Positions 52,946-62,344 of a DNA stretch of 64,000 nt are shown in pieces; positions within the stretch are counted from its first letter, which is position 1; the number at the start of each line of letters is the position of its first letter. Both the position numbers and the translations under genes were made by a program. This stretch comes from Thiocapsa marina 5811 (GTDB lineage: Bacteria; Pseudomonadota; Gammaproteobacteria; Chromatiales; Chromatiaceae): assembly GCF_000223985.1 (NCBI RefSeq), contig NZ_AFWV01000006.1:62001-126000 (forward strand), written 5' to 3'. Below the pieces are notes generated by a model. That model was given only the letters and a program-made list of their open reading frames with translations, had not been told where the DNA came from and made no database searches.

Positions 52946-53463
52946 GGCACGTCGATAGTCGACAAGCACGGCGATGTCGGACCCGACGCCGCTGAAGGGG
53001 CTCTTGACCCCGCGCTTGCTGCCCCACGGCGTCTCGGCAAGACCGAGCGCCGGAAAACCCGCTTTGGATCATGTGCAACAGTCACGAAAACTGCTGAAAT
53101 AGGCGCACGCCTACCGTCCACCGGACACACGCGGATTCTTCGCCGCATTGCTCGCCCTGCAAGCGCCCTGCCTTCCGACGACCCGGGAGGTCTCGGTATA
53201 GGCCCCGCGCGGGTTCGCCCGACCTGCGTATTGCGTCGGGGCGTCGCGCCGACACCGCCTCGCGTTGAGAATCATTTGCAATTAGACCTGTGCTGAGCTA
53301 GTATTCCGACCAGCCAGGATGCCTGCCGGTCGAGCCCTCGCTGCTCTTCGAAGGGTCATCCAGTCGGTCCGTCTCGACGTTCGACATCACCCGCGAGCGC
53401 CGTACTGTCCTTCAGACCCGGCAAGACCTCCGGGCACGGGGCCTTTGAATTGGAGAATCAACG
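52946..53463. other. 518-base intergenic region ahead of the feo operon
   Basis: No gene is supported here. Short frames on both strands show no family-like sequence. The only feature identified is the feo promoter with Fur site near the right end. Confidence 0.5.
53266..53304 (+). promoter_or_regulatory. feo promoter with overlapping Fur box
   Basis: TGAGAAT-C-ATTTGCA at 53266-53280 matches the 7-1-7 Fur consensus at 11 of 14 positions in the arms. It overlaps a -35-like TTGCAA (53276-53281), which is 17 bases from a -10-like TAGTAT (53299-53304). Fur with iron would block this promoter, fitting the ferrous-iron uptake genes downstream. Confidence 0.7.
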
Positions 53464-53760
53464 ATGTTCGGTCAACACGGCGTGTCAAACCCCGTCGGCT
53501 ACGAGCCACTCATGACAGCGATTCCGCCCGCGAAGGGTTTTCCGCTCATGATGGCCGATGAAGGGGCTTGCCTGCGAATCATTGCCCTGAACGGCGGCAA
53601 AGGCTTGACGACGCGCCTCACGGAGCTCGGCCTGAACGTCGGATCCGAGGTCCGTGTCGTGCAACGGCAGGGCGGCGGTCTGCTGGTTGCTCGCGGCGAG
53701 TCGCGCATCGCACTCGGCGGCGGCATGGCAGCCAAGATCCAGGTCGCACCGCTTGCCTGA
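53464..53760 (+). CDS. Extra FeoA-domain protein
   Basis: The 98-residue protein has an N-terminal stretch of about 40 residues without clear fold, then an SH3-like FeoA domain (LTTRLTELGLNVGSEVRVVQR, and GGGMAAKIQV). It precedes a second, canonical feoA. Two FeoA-type genes in front of feoB are known in some proteobacteria. Its role, probably modulation of FeoB, is inferred. GGAG lies 8 bases upstream of the ATG. Confidence 0.85.
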   Translation: MFGQHGVSNPVGYEPLMTAIPPAKGFPLMMADEGACLRIIALNGGKGLTTRLTELGLNVGSEVRVVQRQGGGLLVARGESRIALGGGMAAKIQVAPLA

Positions 53761-53829
53761 TATGCCGCATCCGGCCCGGCCCCTCGGACAACCGACCTCT
53801 TTCGATTCTTACCCGACGTATCAGCACTC

Positions 53830-54063
53830 ATGACCACCCTCAGAGACATGAAATCCGGCGATCACGGCCGGGTCCAAGGCTTTGACGCCGGCGCGCCGTC
53901 CTATCGCCGCAAGCTCCTCTCGATGGGGCTGACCCCCGGTGCCGAATTCCAGGTGATCCGGGTCGCGCCGCTCGGCGATCCCGTCGAGGTTCGGGTGCGC
54001 GGCTGCTCGATCAGTCTGCGCAAGGACGAGGCGGCCGCCCTGCTGGTCGAGGGACTCTCGTGA
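53830..54063 (+). CDS. feoA: Ferrous iron transport protein FeoA
   Basis: The 77-residue protein is a single FeoA domain: TLRDMKSGDHGRVQGF, YRRKLLSMGLTPGAEFQVIR and the C-terminal VRVRGCSISLRKDEA. It is a small SH3-like cytoplasmic partner of FeoB. Its stop overlaps the likely GTG start of feoB (GTGA). Confidence 0.93.
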   Translation: MTTLRDMKSGDHGRVQGFDAGAPSYRRKLLSMGLTPGAEFQVIRVAPLGDPVEVRVRGCSISLRKDEAAALLVEGLS

Positions 54064-56456
54064 GTATTCCATCGAACGACGCCGCCACCGGCGGCAAGTC
54101 GGAACGCAGAACAGGACACAAGGCCATGAGCAAGCCCTTGACCGTCGGCGTGGTCGGCAACCCGAACTGTGGCAAGACGACCCTCTTCAATGCATTGACC
54201 GGGTCGCGTCAGCGCGTCGGCAACTGGCCGGGCGTGACCGTGGAGCGCAAGATCGGGCGCTATCGGTTCGAGGGTGCCGTCGTCCATCTCGTCGACCTGC
54301 CCGGCACCTATTCGCTGGATGTCTCGGATCACGATCTTTCGCTCGACGAACGCATTGCCCGCGACTTCATTCACGATCGCGAGGCCGATCTCGTCCTGAA
54401 TATCCTGGACGCGACCAACCTCGAGCGGAATCTCTATCTCACGACCCAGCTCATCGAGATGGGCCGCCCCCTGGTCCTGGCGCTCAACATGATGGACGTC
54501 GCGCGCGAGCGCGGCATGAAGATCGACGTCGAAGCCCTGGCCAAACGTCTGGGCTGCCCGGTCGTCCCCATCTCGGCGGCAACCGGCGAAGGCATCGCAC
54601 AGCTCAAGCACATCTTGCTCGAAAGCCAAGCGAACCATCCCATCCCGCGGGTCGAGATCCCCTATCAGCCGGTGCTCGAAAAGGCCATCGCCGCACTCTT
54701 GCCGCGTGTCGCACCGGTCGCCCGGGACAATGGCGACTCGCCGCGCTGGCTTGCGGCCCGTTTGCTGGAGGGAGACGATCTGGCGCAGCGCCTGGTGGGC
54801 GACCAGGTGCAGCCGGACGAGATCCACGCGTTGCTCGGCGATCAGGCCGAGGATATCGACATCCTGATCGCCGATGCGCGCTACAGCTTCGCCCACGCCA
54901 TCACGCAGGCCACGGTGACGCAGGTCGGCACGGTCTCGCGCAACCTCTCCGATCGCATCGATCGGGTCATGCTCAACCGGCTGCTCGGCATCCCGATCTT
55001 TCTGCTCGTGATGTATCTGATGTTCATGTTCACCATCAACATCGGCGGGGCCTTCATCGACGTCTTCGATCAGGCCGCGGGCACGCTCTTCGTGGACGGG
55101 ACGGCCCATGTCCTCGCCGCTCTCGGTGCACCCGCGTGGCTCGTCCTCTTGCTGGCCGACGGCATCGGCGGAGGCGTTCAGGTGGTGGCGACCTTCATCC
55201 CCATCATCGCCTTCCTCTATATCTTCATGTCGATCCTGGAGGACTCTGGCTACATGGCCCGCGCCGCCTTCGTGATGGATCGCTTCATGCGCGCGGTCGG
55301 CCTGCCGGGCAAATCCTTCGTGCCGCTGCTGGTCGGCTTCGGCTGCAACGTACCGGCGATCATGGCAACGCGGACCTTGGAGAACCAACGCGACCGGACC
55401 TTGACGGTCCTGATGGCGCCGTTCATGTCCTGCGGAGCGCGTCTACCTGTCTATGTGCTCTTCGCCGCCGCATTCTTCCCGGTCGGCGGCCAGAACATCG
55501 TCTTCGGGCTCTACTTGATCGGCATCGCAGTGGCGGTACTGACCGGCTTCGTCATGAAGAGCACCCTGCTCAAGGGTGAAGCCACACCCTTCATCATGGA
55601 GCTGCCGCCCTATCATCTGCCGACCCTCAAAGGCGTCGCCTTGCGCACGATCGACCGCACCAAGGGGTTTGTGGTACGCGCCGGACAGGTGATCGTCCCC
55701 ATGGTGCTGGTCCTCAACGTCATGAACAGTGTCGGTACGGACGGCTCCTTCGGCAACGAGAACAGCGACAAGTCGGTCCTCGCCGAGGTCGGGCGCGCAC
55801 TCTCGCCGGCCTTCGCACCGATGGGCCTGGACGCGGAGAACTGGCCGGCCACCGTCGGCATCTTCACCGGCATTCTGGCCAAAGAAGCCGTGGTCGGCAC
55901 CCTGGATGCGACCTACTCCGCGCTCGCAGTCTCGGATGCCGGCGAGGCCGAAGAGGAGGCGCCGTTCGATCTGAAGGCCGGCCTGCTCGGTGCCTTGGCG
56001 ACGATTCCCGCGAACCTTGCCGATGCAATCGGCAGCTGGGAGGACCCGATCGGCTTGAACGTGGGCGACCTGACCGACACGGCGGCCGTGGCCGAGTCTC
56101 AAGAGATCACCACGGGCACCTTCGGGGCCATGGCATCGCGCTTCGACGGGGCCGCCGGAGCCTTTGCCTATCTGCTCTTTATCCTGCTCTACGCGCCTTG
56201 CGTCGCGGCGATTGCGGCCATCTATCGCGAGACATCGCCGGGTTGGGCGGTCTTCACGGTGCTCTGGACGACCGGGCTCGGTTATATCGTCGCCACCGTC
56301 TTCTATCAGAGTGCCATCTTCGCCCGAGACCCGACCAGCTCCGCGGCCTGGATTGGCGGCATGCTGGCCCTCTTCGCGGCGGTCATCGTCGGGATGCGGC
56401 TCACGGCGGAGCGCGGCGGTCCGCAGTCGCCCCGGCTCGCACGCGAAGGGGCGTAA
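54060..56456 (+). CDS. feoB: Ferrous iron transport protein FeoB
   Basis: The 798-residue protein has an N-terminal G-protein domain (GNPNCGKTTLFNALTG, the G3 DLPGTYSL and G4 NMMD), a GDI helical domain, and a membrane part with Gate motifs (VGFGCNVPAIMATRT and APFMSCGARLPVY). It imports Fe2+ powered by GTP. The GTG at 54060 couples it to feoA; an in-frame ATG at 54126 (MSKPLTVGVVG) gives the more usual N-terminus. The central membrane block carries an acidic insertion before the last helices. Confidence 0.97.
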   Translation: MSIPSNDAATGGKSERRTGHKAMSKPLTVGVVGNPNCGKTTLFNALTGSRQRVGNWPGVTVERKIGRYRFEGAVVHLVDLPGTYSLDVSDHDLSLDERIARDFIHDREADLVLNILDATNLERNLYLTTQLIEMGRPLVLALNMMDVARERGMKIDVEALAKRLGCPVVPISAATGEGIAQLKHILLESQANHPIPRVEIPYQPVLEKAIAALLPRVAPVARDNGDSPRWLAARLLEGDDLAQRLVGDQVQPDEIHALLGDQAEDIDILIADARYSFAHAITQATVTQVGTVSRNLSDRIDRVMLNRLLGIPIFLLVMYLMFMFTINIGGAFIDVFDQAAGTLFVDGTAHVLAALGAPAWLVLLLADGIGGGVQVVATFIPIIAFLYIFMSILEDSGYMARAAFVMDRFMRAVGLPGKSFVPLLVGFGCNVPAIMATRTLENQRDRTLTVLMAPFMSCGARLPVYVLFAAAFFPVGGQNIVFGLYLIGIAVAVLTGFVMKSTLLKGEATPFIMELPPYHLPTLKGVALRTIDRTKGFVVRAGQVIVPMVLVLNVMNSVGTDGSFGNENSDKSVLAEVGRALSPAFAPMGLDAENWPATVGIFTGILAKEAVVGTLDATYSALAVSDAGEAEEEAPFDLKAGLLGALATIPANLADAIGSWEDPIGLNVGDLTDTAAVAESQEITTGTFGAMASRFDGAAGAFAYLLFILLYAPCVAAIAAIYRETSPGWAVFTVLWTTGLGYIVATVFYQSAIFARDPTSSAAWIGGMLALFAAVIVGMRLTAERGGPQSPRLAREGA

Positions 56457-56507
56457 CCGCGGGGTCGAATCGCCGCCTTCGCCCCCACGTTCTCAAGGAG
56501 ATCGAGC

Positions 56508-56750
56508 ATGATCCTATCGGAGCTCACCGATTATCTCGAGCAACACCATCGGGTTGGCCTGATGGATCTCGCCTATCGCTTCGAATCCAGTCCGGACGCC
56601 TTGCGCGGCATGCTGACCATTCTGGAGCGCAAAGGCCGGGTCCGTCGGATCACGGGCTCGACCGCATGCAGCTCGGGATGCAGCAAATGCGACCCGGCGA
56701 CCCTCGAGACCTATGAGTGGATCGGCGAGGGTGCTCGGGCGGAGTCCTGA
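56508..56750 (+). CDS. feoC: FeoC-like iron-sulfur winged-helix protein
   Basis: The 80-residue protein begins MILSELTDYLEQHHRVGLMD, a winged-helix start, and has a CSSGCSKC cluster near the end that could bind an Fe-S cluster as in FeoC. It probably protects or regulates FeoB according to iron or oxygen. It follows feoB by 51 bases. Confidence 0.88.
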   Translation: MILSELTDYLEQHHRVGLMDLAYRFESSPDALRGMLTILERKGRVRRITGSTACSSGCSKCDPATLETYEWIGEGARAES

Positions 56751-56795
56751 GCTCGGCGTGAGAGACGCCCTCCGTGGTCGGCGATGCGTTTTCGA

Positions 56796-56816
56796 TTAAA
56801 CCGCGTCCGGAGCGAG
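56796..56816 (+). repeat. Repeat copy K (left half only)
   Basis: TTAAACCGCGTCCGGAGCGAG matches the left core of copies E and M. The CDF gene starts immediately after it, and the right end is absent. Only the 5' half can be recognised. Confidence 0.6.
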
Positions 56817-57863
56817 ATGCCTATGCACACACACGACATCAGCCACTGGGGTCACAGCCATGACTTCGCCACCGCCGACCAGGCGGACGCGGAGCGTCGG
56901 ACACGCTGGGTCGTCGGTCTCACCCTCGCGGCCATGTGCGTGGAGTTGGTGGCCGGCTGGATCACCGGCTCGATGGCCCTGCTGGCCGACGGCTGGCACA
57001 TGGGCAGCCACGCCGCGGCGCTCGGGATTGCGGCCTACGCCTATGCCTTCGCGCGGCAGCGCGGGGCGGATCGGCGATTCACCTTCGGAACCGGCAAGGT
57101 GTCCTCGCTCGCGGGCTATTCGAGCGCCCTCCTGTTGGCCACCGGCGCCCTTTGGATGCTGGTCGAATCCTTAAGCCGTCTCATCGACCCGGTCGAGATC
57201 CGCTACGCCGAGGCGATGATCGTCGCCGCCTTCGGTCTGGCCGTAAACCTTCTCAGCGCCTGGCTGCTGGGTCACTCCGGAGACGGTCACCATCATCACG
57301 GGCATCGCCATGCGCACGAGCACGACCATGAGCGCGTTCATGGACACGACGACCATGCACACGACCACGGTCGGCACGACCATCGTCACGGGCTTGCCGA
57401 CATCCAGGATCACAACCTCAAGGCGGCCTATCTCCATGTGATCGCCGATGCCCTGACATCCGTGCTGGCGCTGGCCGCATTGGCAATGGGCATGCTCTAC
57501 GGCTGGGCCTTCATGGACCCGTTGATGGGTATCGTCGGTGCTGTCCTGGTCGGCCGCTGGGCTTGGGGGCTCGCTCGCGAGAGTGCGCAGGTCCTGTTGG
57601 ACGCGGGCGACAACAGCGCGATCGAGCATGAGATCCGCAGACGCATCGAGGCCGACGCGGACAACCAGGTCGCGGATCTACACGTCTGGCGGATCGCACC
57701 GGCCGGACGCGCATGCATCCTGTCGCTCGTCACGCACCACCCACGTCCGGTCGAGCACTATCGCGATCTACTCTCCGGAATGACCGGCCTGCTCCACATC
57801 ACGGTCGAGGTCAATCAATGCAGACAGGCGTCCTGTGGGGCGAGGGTCAACACTCCCACCTGA
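56817..57863 (+). CDS. CDF-family metal exporter (DmeF-like)
   Basis: The 348-residue protein has six hydrophobic helices with the CDF metal-site motifs (LLADGWHMGSHAAAL; HVIADALTSVLAL). It also has a very histidine-rich loop around residues 157-195 (HHHHGHRHAHEHDHERVHGH) and a C-terminal ferredoxin-like domain. The DGWHMGSH wording and the loop resemble DmeF-type exporters of Co2+/Ni2+ or similar ions. The start ATG and the GGAG four bases before it both come from repeat copy K. It lies downstream of feoC on the same strand. Confidence 0.93.
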   Translation: MPMHTHDISHWGHSHDFATADQADAERRTRWVVGLTLAAMCVELVAGWITGSMALLADGWHMGSHAAALGIAAYAYAFARQRGADRRFTFGTGKVSSLAGYSSALLLATGALWMLVESLSRLIDPVEIRYAEAMIVAAFGLAVNLLSAWLLGHSGDGHHHHGHRHAHEHDHERVHGHDDHAHDHGRHDHRHGLADIQDHNLKAAYLHVIADALTSVLALAALAMGMLYGWAFMDPLMGIVGAVLVGRWAWGLARESAQVLLDAGDNSAIEHEIRRRIEADADNQVADLHVWRIAPAGRACILSLVTHHPRPVEHYRDLLSGMTGLLHITVEVNQCRQASCGARVNTPT

Positions 57864-57914
57864 ACCGCATCCGCCACCCCACGTCGTAGGATGGGTAGAG
57901 CACAGCGAAATCCG
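57860..57914. repeat. Repeat copy L (half) fused to a GGATGGGT hairpin arm
   Basis: CTGAACCGCATCCG at 57860 contains the CDF stop codon and matches the left end of the 87-base family. Fifteen bases later the 25-base sequence at 57886-57910 is the exact inverse of 43661-43685. Only one arm of the hairpin is present here. Confidence 0.55.
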
Positions 57915-57963
57915 GTCGTCCCCAGCCAAGGCTCACCCGAGCCCCGGCCTCGCCAACCGCGAA

Positions 57964-58620
57964 TCAGGGGATGCGCAACGAGCCGTCCCGATCGTCGGGC
58001 TGCTCCGCTGCCGGCGGCTTGGGCTTCGGGAGCTGTTTTAAGGTTACCGCCACATCCCGGCTGAAATCGCCCAAGGTCTCGCTCATCGCCGCGATGAGTG
58101 CGCCCTCGTCCTTCGGCTCTGCCAGCGGCCGACGGTAGTGCGTTTCCTCGACGCGTAAGACCTGATCCGTGCCGTGGTCGAGCACGATCCAGCGTGCCCG
58201 CAGCACGGCGTAGCCATCGGAGGTCCCTTCGAAGGCCAGCACGTCGGCCGTGACTCGGAAATCCAACGGATAGCGGACCTCGTTGGGAAAGGCAAAGACG
58301 CTGGTCGTACCCAACAAGGCGGACATGTTCTCGATCCAGACGCGCTGAAAATCGTCTTGGATCGTTCCGCCCCAGCGATGGAACTCGTCGATGGCCAAAC
58401 GATTTCCGGCATCGCGCGTCACGATTTGGGGTCGGTCGAGAAACTGCGGAAAGTTGACCGGACCCAACCCGACGCCCAACGCCGTGGCCGGCGGACCACC
58501 CGAATCGGGCAAAGCGCGCATCGGCGTCAGCGTGTAGAAGCTCGACGGCGGCGAGGTCGCACAGCCCGCCGAGACCGCGACGGCAACCACGACGGCCAAT
58601 CCAAAACCACGCATCTTCAT
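57964..58620 (-). CDS. pqiC: PqiC-type lipoprotein
   Basis: The 218-residue protein has a lipoprotein signal with lipobox VSAGC, then PPSSFYTLTPMRA and a DUF330/PqiC domain with RPQIVTRDAGNRLAIDEFHRWGG (in part) and a basic tail. PqiC is an outer-membrane-facing partner of the PqiAB lipid-transport complex. Its start overlaps the pqiB stop by four bases. Confidence 0.92.
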   Translation of the reverse strand: MKMRGFGLAVVVAVAVSAGCATSPPSSFYTLTPMRALPDSGGPPATALGVGLGPVNFPQFLDRPQIVTRDAGNRLAIDEFHRWGGTIQDDFQRVWIENMSALLGTTSVFAFPNEVRYPLDFRVTADVLAFEGTSDGYAVLRARWIVLDHGTDQVLRVEETHYRRPLAEPKDEGALIAAMSETLGDFSRDVAVTLKQLPKPKPPAAEQPDDRDGSLRIP

Positions 58621-60302
58621 CGACCTCCTCCTTTGCCCCTCAGCAAGGCTTCCGGGTGACGCTCCAGATAGTCCGTCAGCGTCTTCAGCGATCGCGCCGC
58701 ACCCGAGATCTCGTTGAGGGACCGTCGCAGCTCGACGGAAATGGGCGAGCCCTCTTCGATCATCCGGCGCACCCCCTGCAAGGTTGCAGTCGTCTGGCGC
58801 AGGGTCTCGGCCAGGTCGGGCGCAATATCGGTGTTGAGCTGCTCGGCCAGGGCTCGGATCTCGGCCAGCGAGCCTTCAAGCTCCACGATACCCTGTTTGA
58901 GTGCCGAGGAGTTCACGATCTCGCTCGCCCCCGCAAGGGTATCTGTCAAATCCTTCCCGATCCGATCGAACGGAAATGCCTCGAGTCGGTCGAGGATCGC
59001 CGAAACCTTGTTGGTCAAGGCCTCGAGCGAGCCCGGCGTCGTCGGCAGGACGTCGTAGTCGCCCTCTTTTGCAAGCACCGAGGGCGGCGTATCCGGGTAG
59101 AAATCGAGCTCGATATAGAGCTGGCCCGTGATGAGGCTGCCGGTCTTGAGCTGAGCCCGCAGGCCTTTGGCGACCAAGCGTCTGATCATGCCCGTTTCAT
59201 CCAGTGCGCCCCGGTCGCCACGCACCGCGATCCGCTCGGGTTCGACCTCGATCAAGACCGGGATGTGGAACTGTAGATCCTCGACGCTGAGCTGAAGCTG
59301 GATGTCCAGGACCTTTCCGATGGTGATCCCGCGCAGCATGACGGGTGCACCGACGCTCAATCCGCGCACCGAGCCGTCGAAGAAGAGGAGATAACGCTCC
59401 TTGTGCAGATAGATCTTCTCGTGCGCGTTGTCGCGGTTCGCATAGAGCGGAAAGACATGATCAGAGGCCGGGGACTCGCCCGGCGCATCGATGGTGTCCG
59501 GCGTATCGAAGGCCACGCCGCCGATCAAGACGGACATGAGCGACTCGGTATCCACCTTCACACCGGCCGCGCTCATCGAAAAATCGATCCCGCTGGCATT
59601 CCAGAAGCGGGTGCTCGTCGAGACCAACCGATCATGAGGGGCGAAGACGAAGACGTCGATGCTGACCGCTTCACCGTCCTCGTCGAGCGAAAAGCCCGCG
59701 ACCTGCCCGACCTGAATCTGACGGTAATAGACCGGGGCGCCGATGTTCAACGACGCCAGGGTCGGCGAGCGCAGCGTAAAGCGCGTGCCCGGCTCCGAGG
59801 TCGTGAACAGCGGCGGCTCCTCGAGTCCTTTGAACCGACGCGCCTCCTTGCCGTTGCGCACCGGATCGATCGCGATAAACGAGCCCGACAGCAGGGTCTC
59901 GAGACCGGAGACTCCGCTGGCGGTCACCCGCGGGCGCTCGACCCAGAAGCGCGTCTTCTCGGTGAGAAACTGCTCCGAGCCATGCTTCAACTCGGCGGTC
60001 ACGATCACGCTCTTGAGGTCTGCACTCACGTCGATGGAGGTGACCTGACCGATGTCGACGTCCTTGAACTTGACCTTGGTCTTGCCGGCCTCCAGCCCTG
60101 AGGCGGTCCCGAACTCGATCTTGACCGTCGGCCCCCGCTCCGTAAAGGTCTTCACCGCGAGCCAGCCACCGATCAACAGGGCCACGATCGGAATCAGCCA
60201 GACGAGCGACACACCGCTGCGTCCCTTGACGATGGCCGCGGGCGCGCCCTCAAGGGGATCCGGCAAGGGAGGCCCCGAAGGTCCGTTCTCGATCTCCGAC
60301 AT
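58617..60302 (-). CDS. pqiB: PqiB, MCE-domain envelope protein
   Basis: The 561-residue protein has one N-terminal transmembrane helix (SLVWLIPIVALLIGGWLAV) and three MCE/MlaD domains (starting near residues 50, 160 and 290), then a long C-terminal helix region. In E. coli the protein forms a tunnel across the periplasm for lipids. It overlaps pqiA by 53 bases and pqiC by 4, so the three are translated together. Confidence 0.94.
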   Translation of the reverse strand: MSEIENGPSGPPLPDPLEGAPAAIVKGRSGVSLVWLIPIVALLIGGWLAVKTFTERGPTVKIEFGTASGLEAGKTKVKFKDVDIGQVTSIDVSADLKSVIVTAELKHGSEQFLTEKTRFWVERPRVTASGVSGLETLLSGSFIAIDPVRNGKEARRFKGLEEPPLFTTSEPGTRFTLRSPTLASLNIGAPVYYRQIQVGQVAGFSLDEDGEAVSIDVFVFAPHDRLVSTSTRFWNASGIDFSMSAAGVKVDTESLMSVLIGGVAFDTPDTIDAPGESPASDHVFPLYANRDNAHEKIYLHKERYLLFFDGSVRGLSVGAPVMLRGITIGKVLDIQLQLSVEDLQFHIPVLIEVEPERIAVRGDRGALDETGMIRRLVAKGLRAQLKTGSLITGQLYIELDFYPDTPPSVLAKEGDYDVLPTTPGSLEALTNKVSAILDRLEAFPFDRIGKDLTDTLAGASEIVNSSALKQGIVELEGSLAEIRALAEQLNTDIAPDLAETLRQTTATLQGVRRMIEEGSPISVELRRSLNEISGAARSLKTLTDYLERHPEALLRGKGGGR

Positions 60303-61539
60303 GTCCCTGCTCCATCGCGTCCCAGATCAGCCTGGGATCGAACGACATGGCCGCGAGCATGGTCAAGACCACGACCGCGCAAAAAAAGACGGCGCCGAGC
60401 TCCGCTTGGACGCTCGCAAGATTCCCCAGCCGCACCAGGGCGACCAGGATGGTGACCACATAGACATCGACCATCGACCAGCGCCCGATCGCCTCGACGA
60501 CGCGATACAGCCGGGTCCTCTGGCGGGGCCGCCAATCGGAGCGCCGCTGAACCGAGACGAGAAGGAAGATCAAGATCAAGAGCTTCAGAAGCGGCACGAA
60601 GATACTCGCCGTGAAGATCACAAGGGCCAGAGGCCACATCCCGTGATCCAACATAAACCGCACCCCGGTGAAGATGGTATCCGATTGACTGCTTCCGAGC
60701 GACGTCACCGACATGATCGGCAGGACATTCGCCGGGATGTAGCACAGGACCGCCGCAATCAGCAGCGCCCACGTCCGCTGCAGGCTTTGCGGTTTGCGTC
60801 TGTGCAGAACATCGCGGCACCGCGGACAGCGAAGACGATCGCCGTCGCGGACCGCCGCGGCGGGCGGGATCACCAGCTCGCAGACATCGCAGGACACCCG
60901 ATCCTCGCCGCGCCGCGGCGCTCGCGTGCCATCGCCCGTGATCGGCACACGCGACCAGACCAGGTCGGGATCCAGGGCCGCTTGTGCAGCGGCGAGCACG
61001 AAGATGAGTGCGGCGAACGCGAAAAGAGATGCACCCGGAACGATCGACGCCATGTCGGCGAGCTTCACCACCGCCACCAGGATTCCGACCATGAAGACGT
61101 CCATCATCCCCCACGGGACAAGGGTCCGAACCCATCGAAAGAGTACCGGCAACCAGGGCGGCGTGCGGTTCATCGCCAAGGGAACCAGGACCATCAGCAA
61201 GAGCGCCAACTGCAGGCCGGGCGCCAGGATGCTGGTAAAGAGCACCACCGCGGCAATCGGCCAATCGCCACCTCGATAAAGATCGATCACACCCGTGATC
61301 AGCGTCGTCTGCGTCTCCCTGCCCTGCATCTCGAACGCCAGAAAAGGGAAGCCGTTGGCGACGATGAAGAGGACGAGTCCGGCGATCGTCAGCGCCAGGG
61401 TGCGGTTCAGGCTATCCGGCCGATTGCGATGCATGACGCCGCCGCAACGCACGCACTGCGCGGATCCACCGGTCGGTACCTCCGGGATACGTTGGAGCAG
61501 ACCGCATTCCAGACAGGCGGTAAACGAATCTTGGGCCAT
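60250..61539 (-). CDS. pqiA: PqiA, membrane protein of the Pqi lipid-transport system
   Basis: The 429-residue protein has two four-helix PqiA domains, each introduced by a zinc-binding cysteine pair (CLECGLLQ and CVRCGGVMH; CDVCELV and CPRCRDVL). It is the inner-membrane subunit that works with PqiB. It is the first gene of pqiABC; about 235 bases separate it from divergent holC. Confidence 0.94.
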   Translation of the reverse strand: MAQDSFTACLECGLLQRIPEVPTGGSAQCVRCGGVMHRNRPDSLNRTLALTIAGLVLFIVANGFPFLAFEMQGRETQTTLITGVIDLYRGGDWPIAAVVLFTSILAPGLQLALLLMVLVPLAMNRTPPWLPVLFRWVRTLVPWGMMDVFMVGILVAVVKLADMASIVPGASLFAFAALIFVLAAAQAALDPDLVWSRVPITGDGTRAPRRGEDRVSCDVCELVIPPAAAVRDGDRLRCPRCRDVLHRRKPQSLQRTWALLIAAVLCYIPANVLPIMSVTSLGSSQSDTIFTGVRFMLDHGMWPLALVIFTASIFVPLLKLLILIFLLVSVQRRSDWRPRQRTRLYRVVEAIGRWSMVDVYVVTILVALVRLGNLASVQAELGAVFFCAVVVLTMLAAMSFDPRLIWDAMEQGHVGDRERTFGASLAGSP

Positions 61540-61774
61540 GTGTGCTCGGTCGCTTGCTCGGTGGTCCGTGCGAATCGGGGCTTGTTCGGTTGCGTACTGC
61601 GCGGCACGCAGACCTGCGAAGACGTGCCGTGCTGCCGGTATACTAAACCGGGCACGCGCGAGTGCGATGACATCAATCCAAGACGCGAGACGCGTCGGCG
61701 ACCATGATAACGGATGCGGACAAGGCCGGACCCAAACGACGACAAACCATGCGAAAGCGGACGTGCCTCAAACC

Positions 61775-62206
61775 ATGACCCGAATCGATTTCTACAGCCT
61801 GGACGAGAACAGTGGCGGCGATCGTTTTCTCCTCGCCTGTCGCCTCGTCGAACGCATCCGCGCGACCGGCGCGCGCGTGCTGATTCACTGCCCCGATCCC
61901 GGTCAAGCACACCATCTGGACCGTCTGCTTTGGACCTTCCGAGAGGACAGCTTCCTGCCTCACGGACGCATCGATCGAACCGACCCCGAGCTGACCCCCA
62001 TCCTCATCAGCGGCGACGGCTCGCCCGATAAGGAAGATCAGGTCTTGATCAACCTCTCGAGCGAGGTCCCCGAGTTCTTCGGCCGCTTCGAGCGTCTCTG
62101 CGAGCCCATCGACCACGACCCTGCCGCCCGCCTCGCAGGGCGCGAGCGCTTCCGCTACTACCGCGATCGCGGCTACCTCCTAGAGCATCACCAGATTCGG
62201 CTCTGA
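61775..62206 (+). CDS. holC: DNA polymerase III chi subunit HolC
   Basis: The 143-residue protein has IDFYSLDENSGGDRFLLACRL, LDRLLWTFREDSFLPHG and DQVLINLSSEVPEFFGRFER (each in part), the chi signatures. Chi links the clamp loader to SSB. The ATG at 61775 discards a longer non-family frame. It is not adjacent to valS here, where it often sits. Confidence 0.92.
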   Translation: MTRIDFYSLDENSGGDRFLLACRLVERIRATGARVLIHCPDPGQAHHLDRLLWTFREDSFLPHGRIDRTDPELTPILISGDGSPDKEDQVLINLSSEVPEFFGRFERLCEPIDHDPAARLAGRERFRYYRDRGYLLEHHQIRL

Positions 62207-62248
62207 AGCCACCGATGCGCGAGCGGATCGCCAAAGTCAATCAGGGGG

Positions 62249-62276
62249 TTGACGCGTCCGTAATTCTGACTATATT
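62249..62276 (+). promoter_or_regulatory. Likely sigma70 promoter of the DsrC-like gene
   Basis: TTGACG at 62249-62254 is separated by 16 bases from TATATT at 62271-62276. It lies about 69 bases before the ATG of the DsrC-family gene at 62345 and has the best sigma70 match seen in the window. Confidence 0.7.
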
Positions 62277-62344
62277 CGTCAGTGAGAGATAAGCTAATGT
62301 CCTCATAAAAATAATTGATCCACCAAAGGCAAAGGGTAATCACG

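Noticed and set aside
60052-61707. Plus-strand frame antisense to pqiB and pqiA
   Set aside because: Overlaps the pqiA motifs on the opposite strand; His/Arg/Asp-rich composition typical of antisense frames in high-GC DNA.
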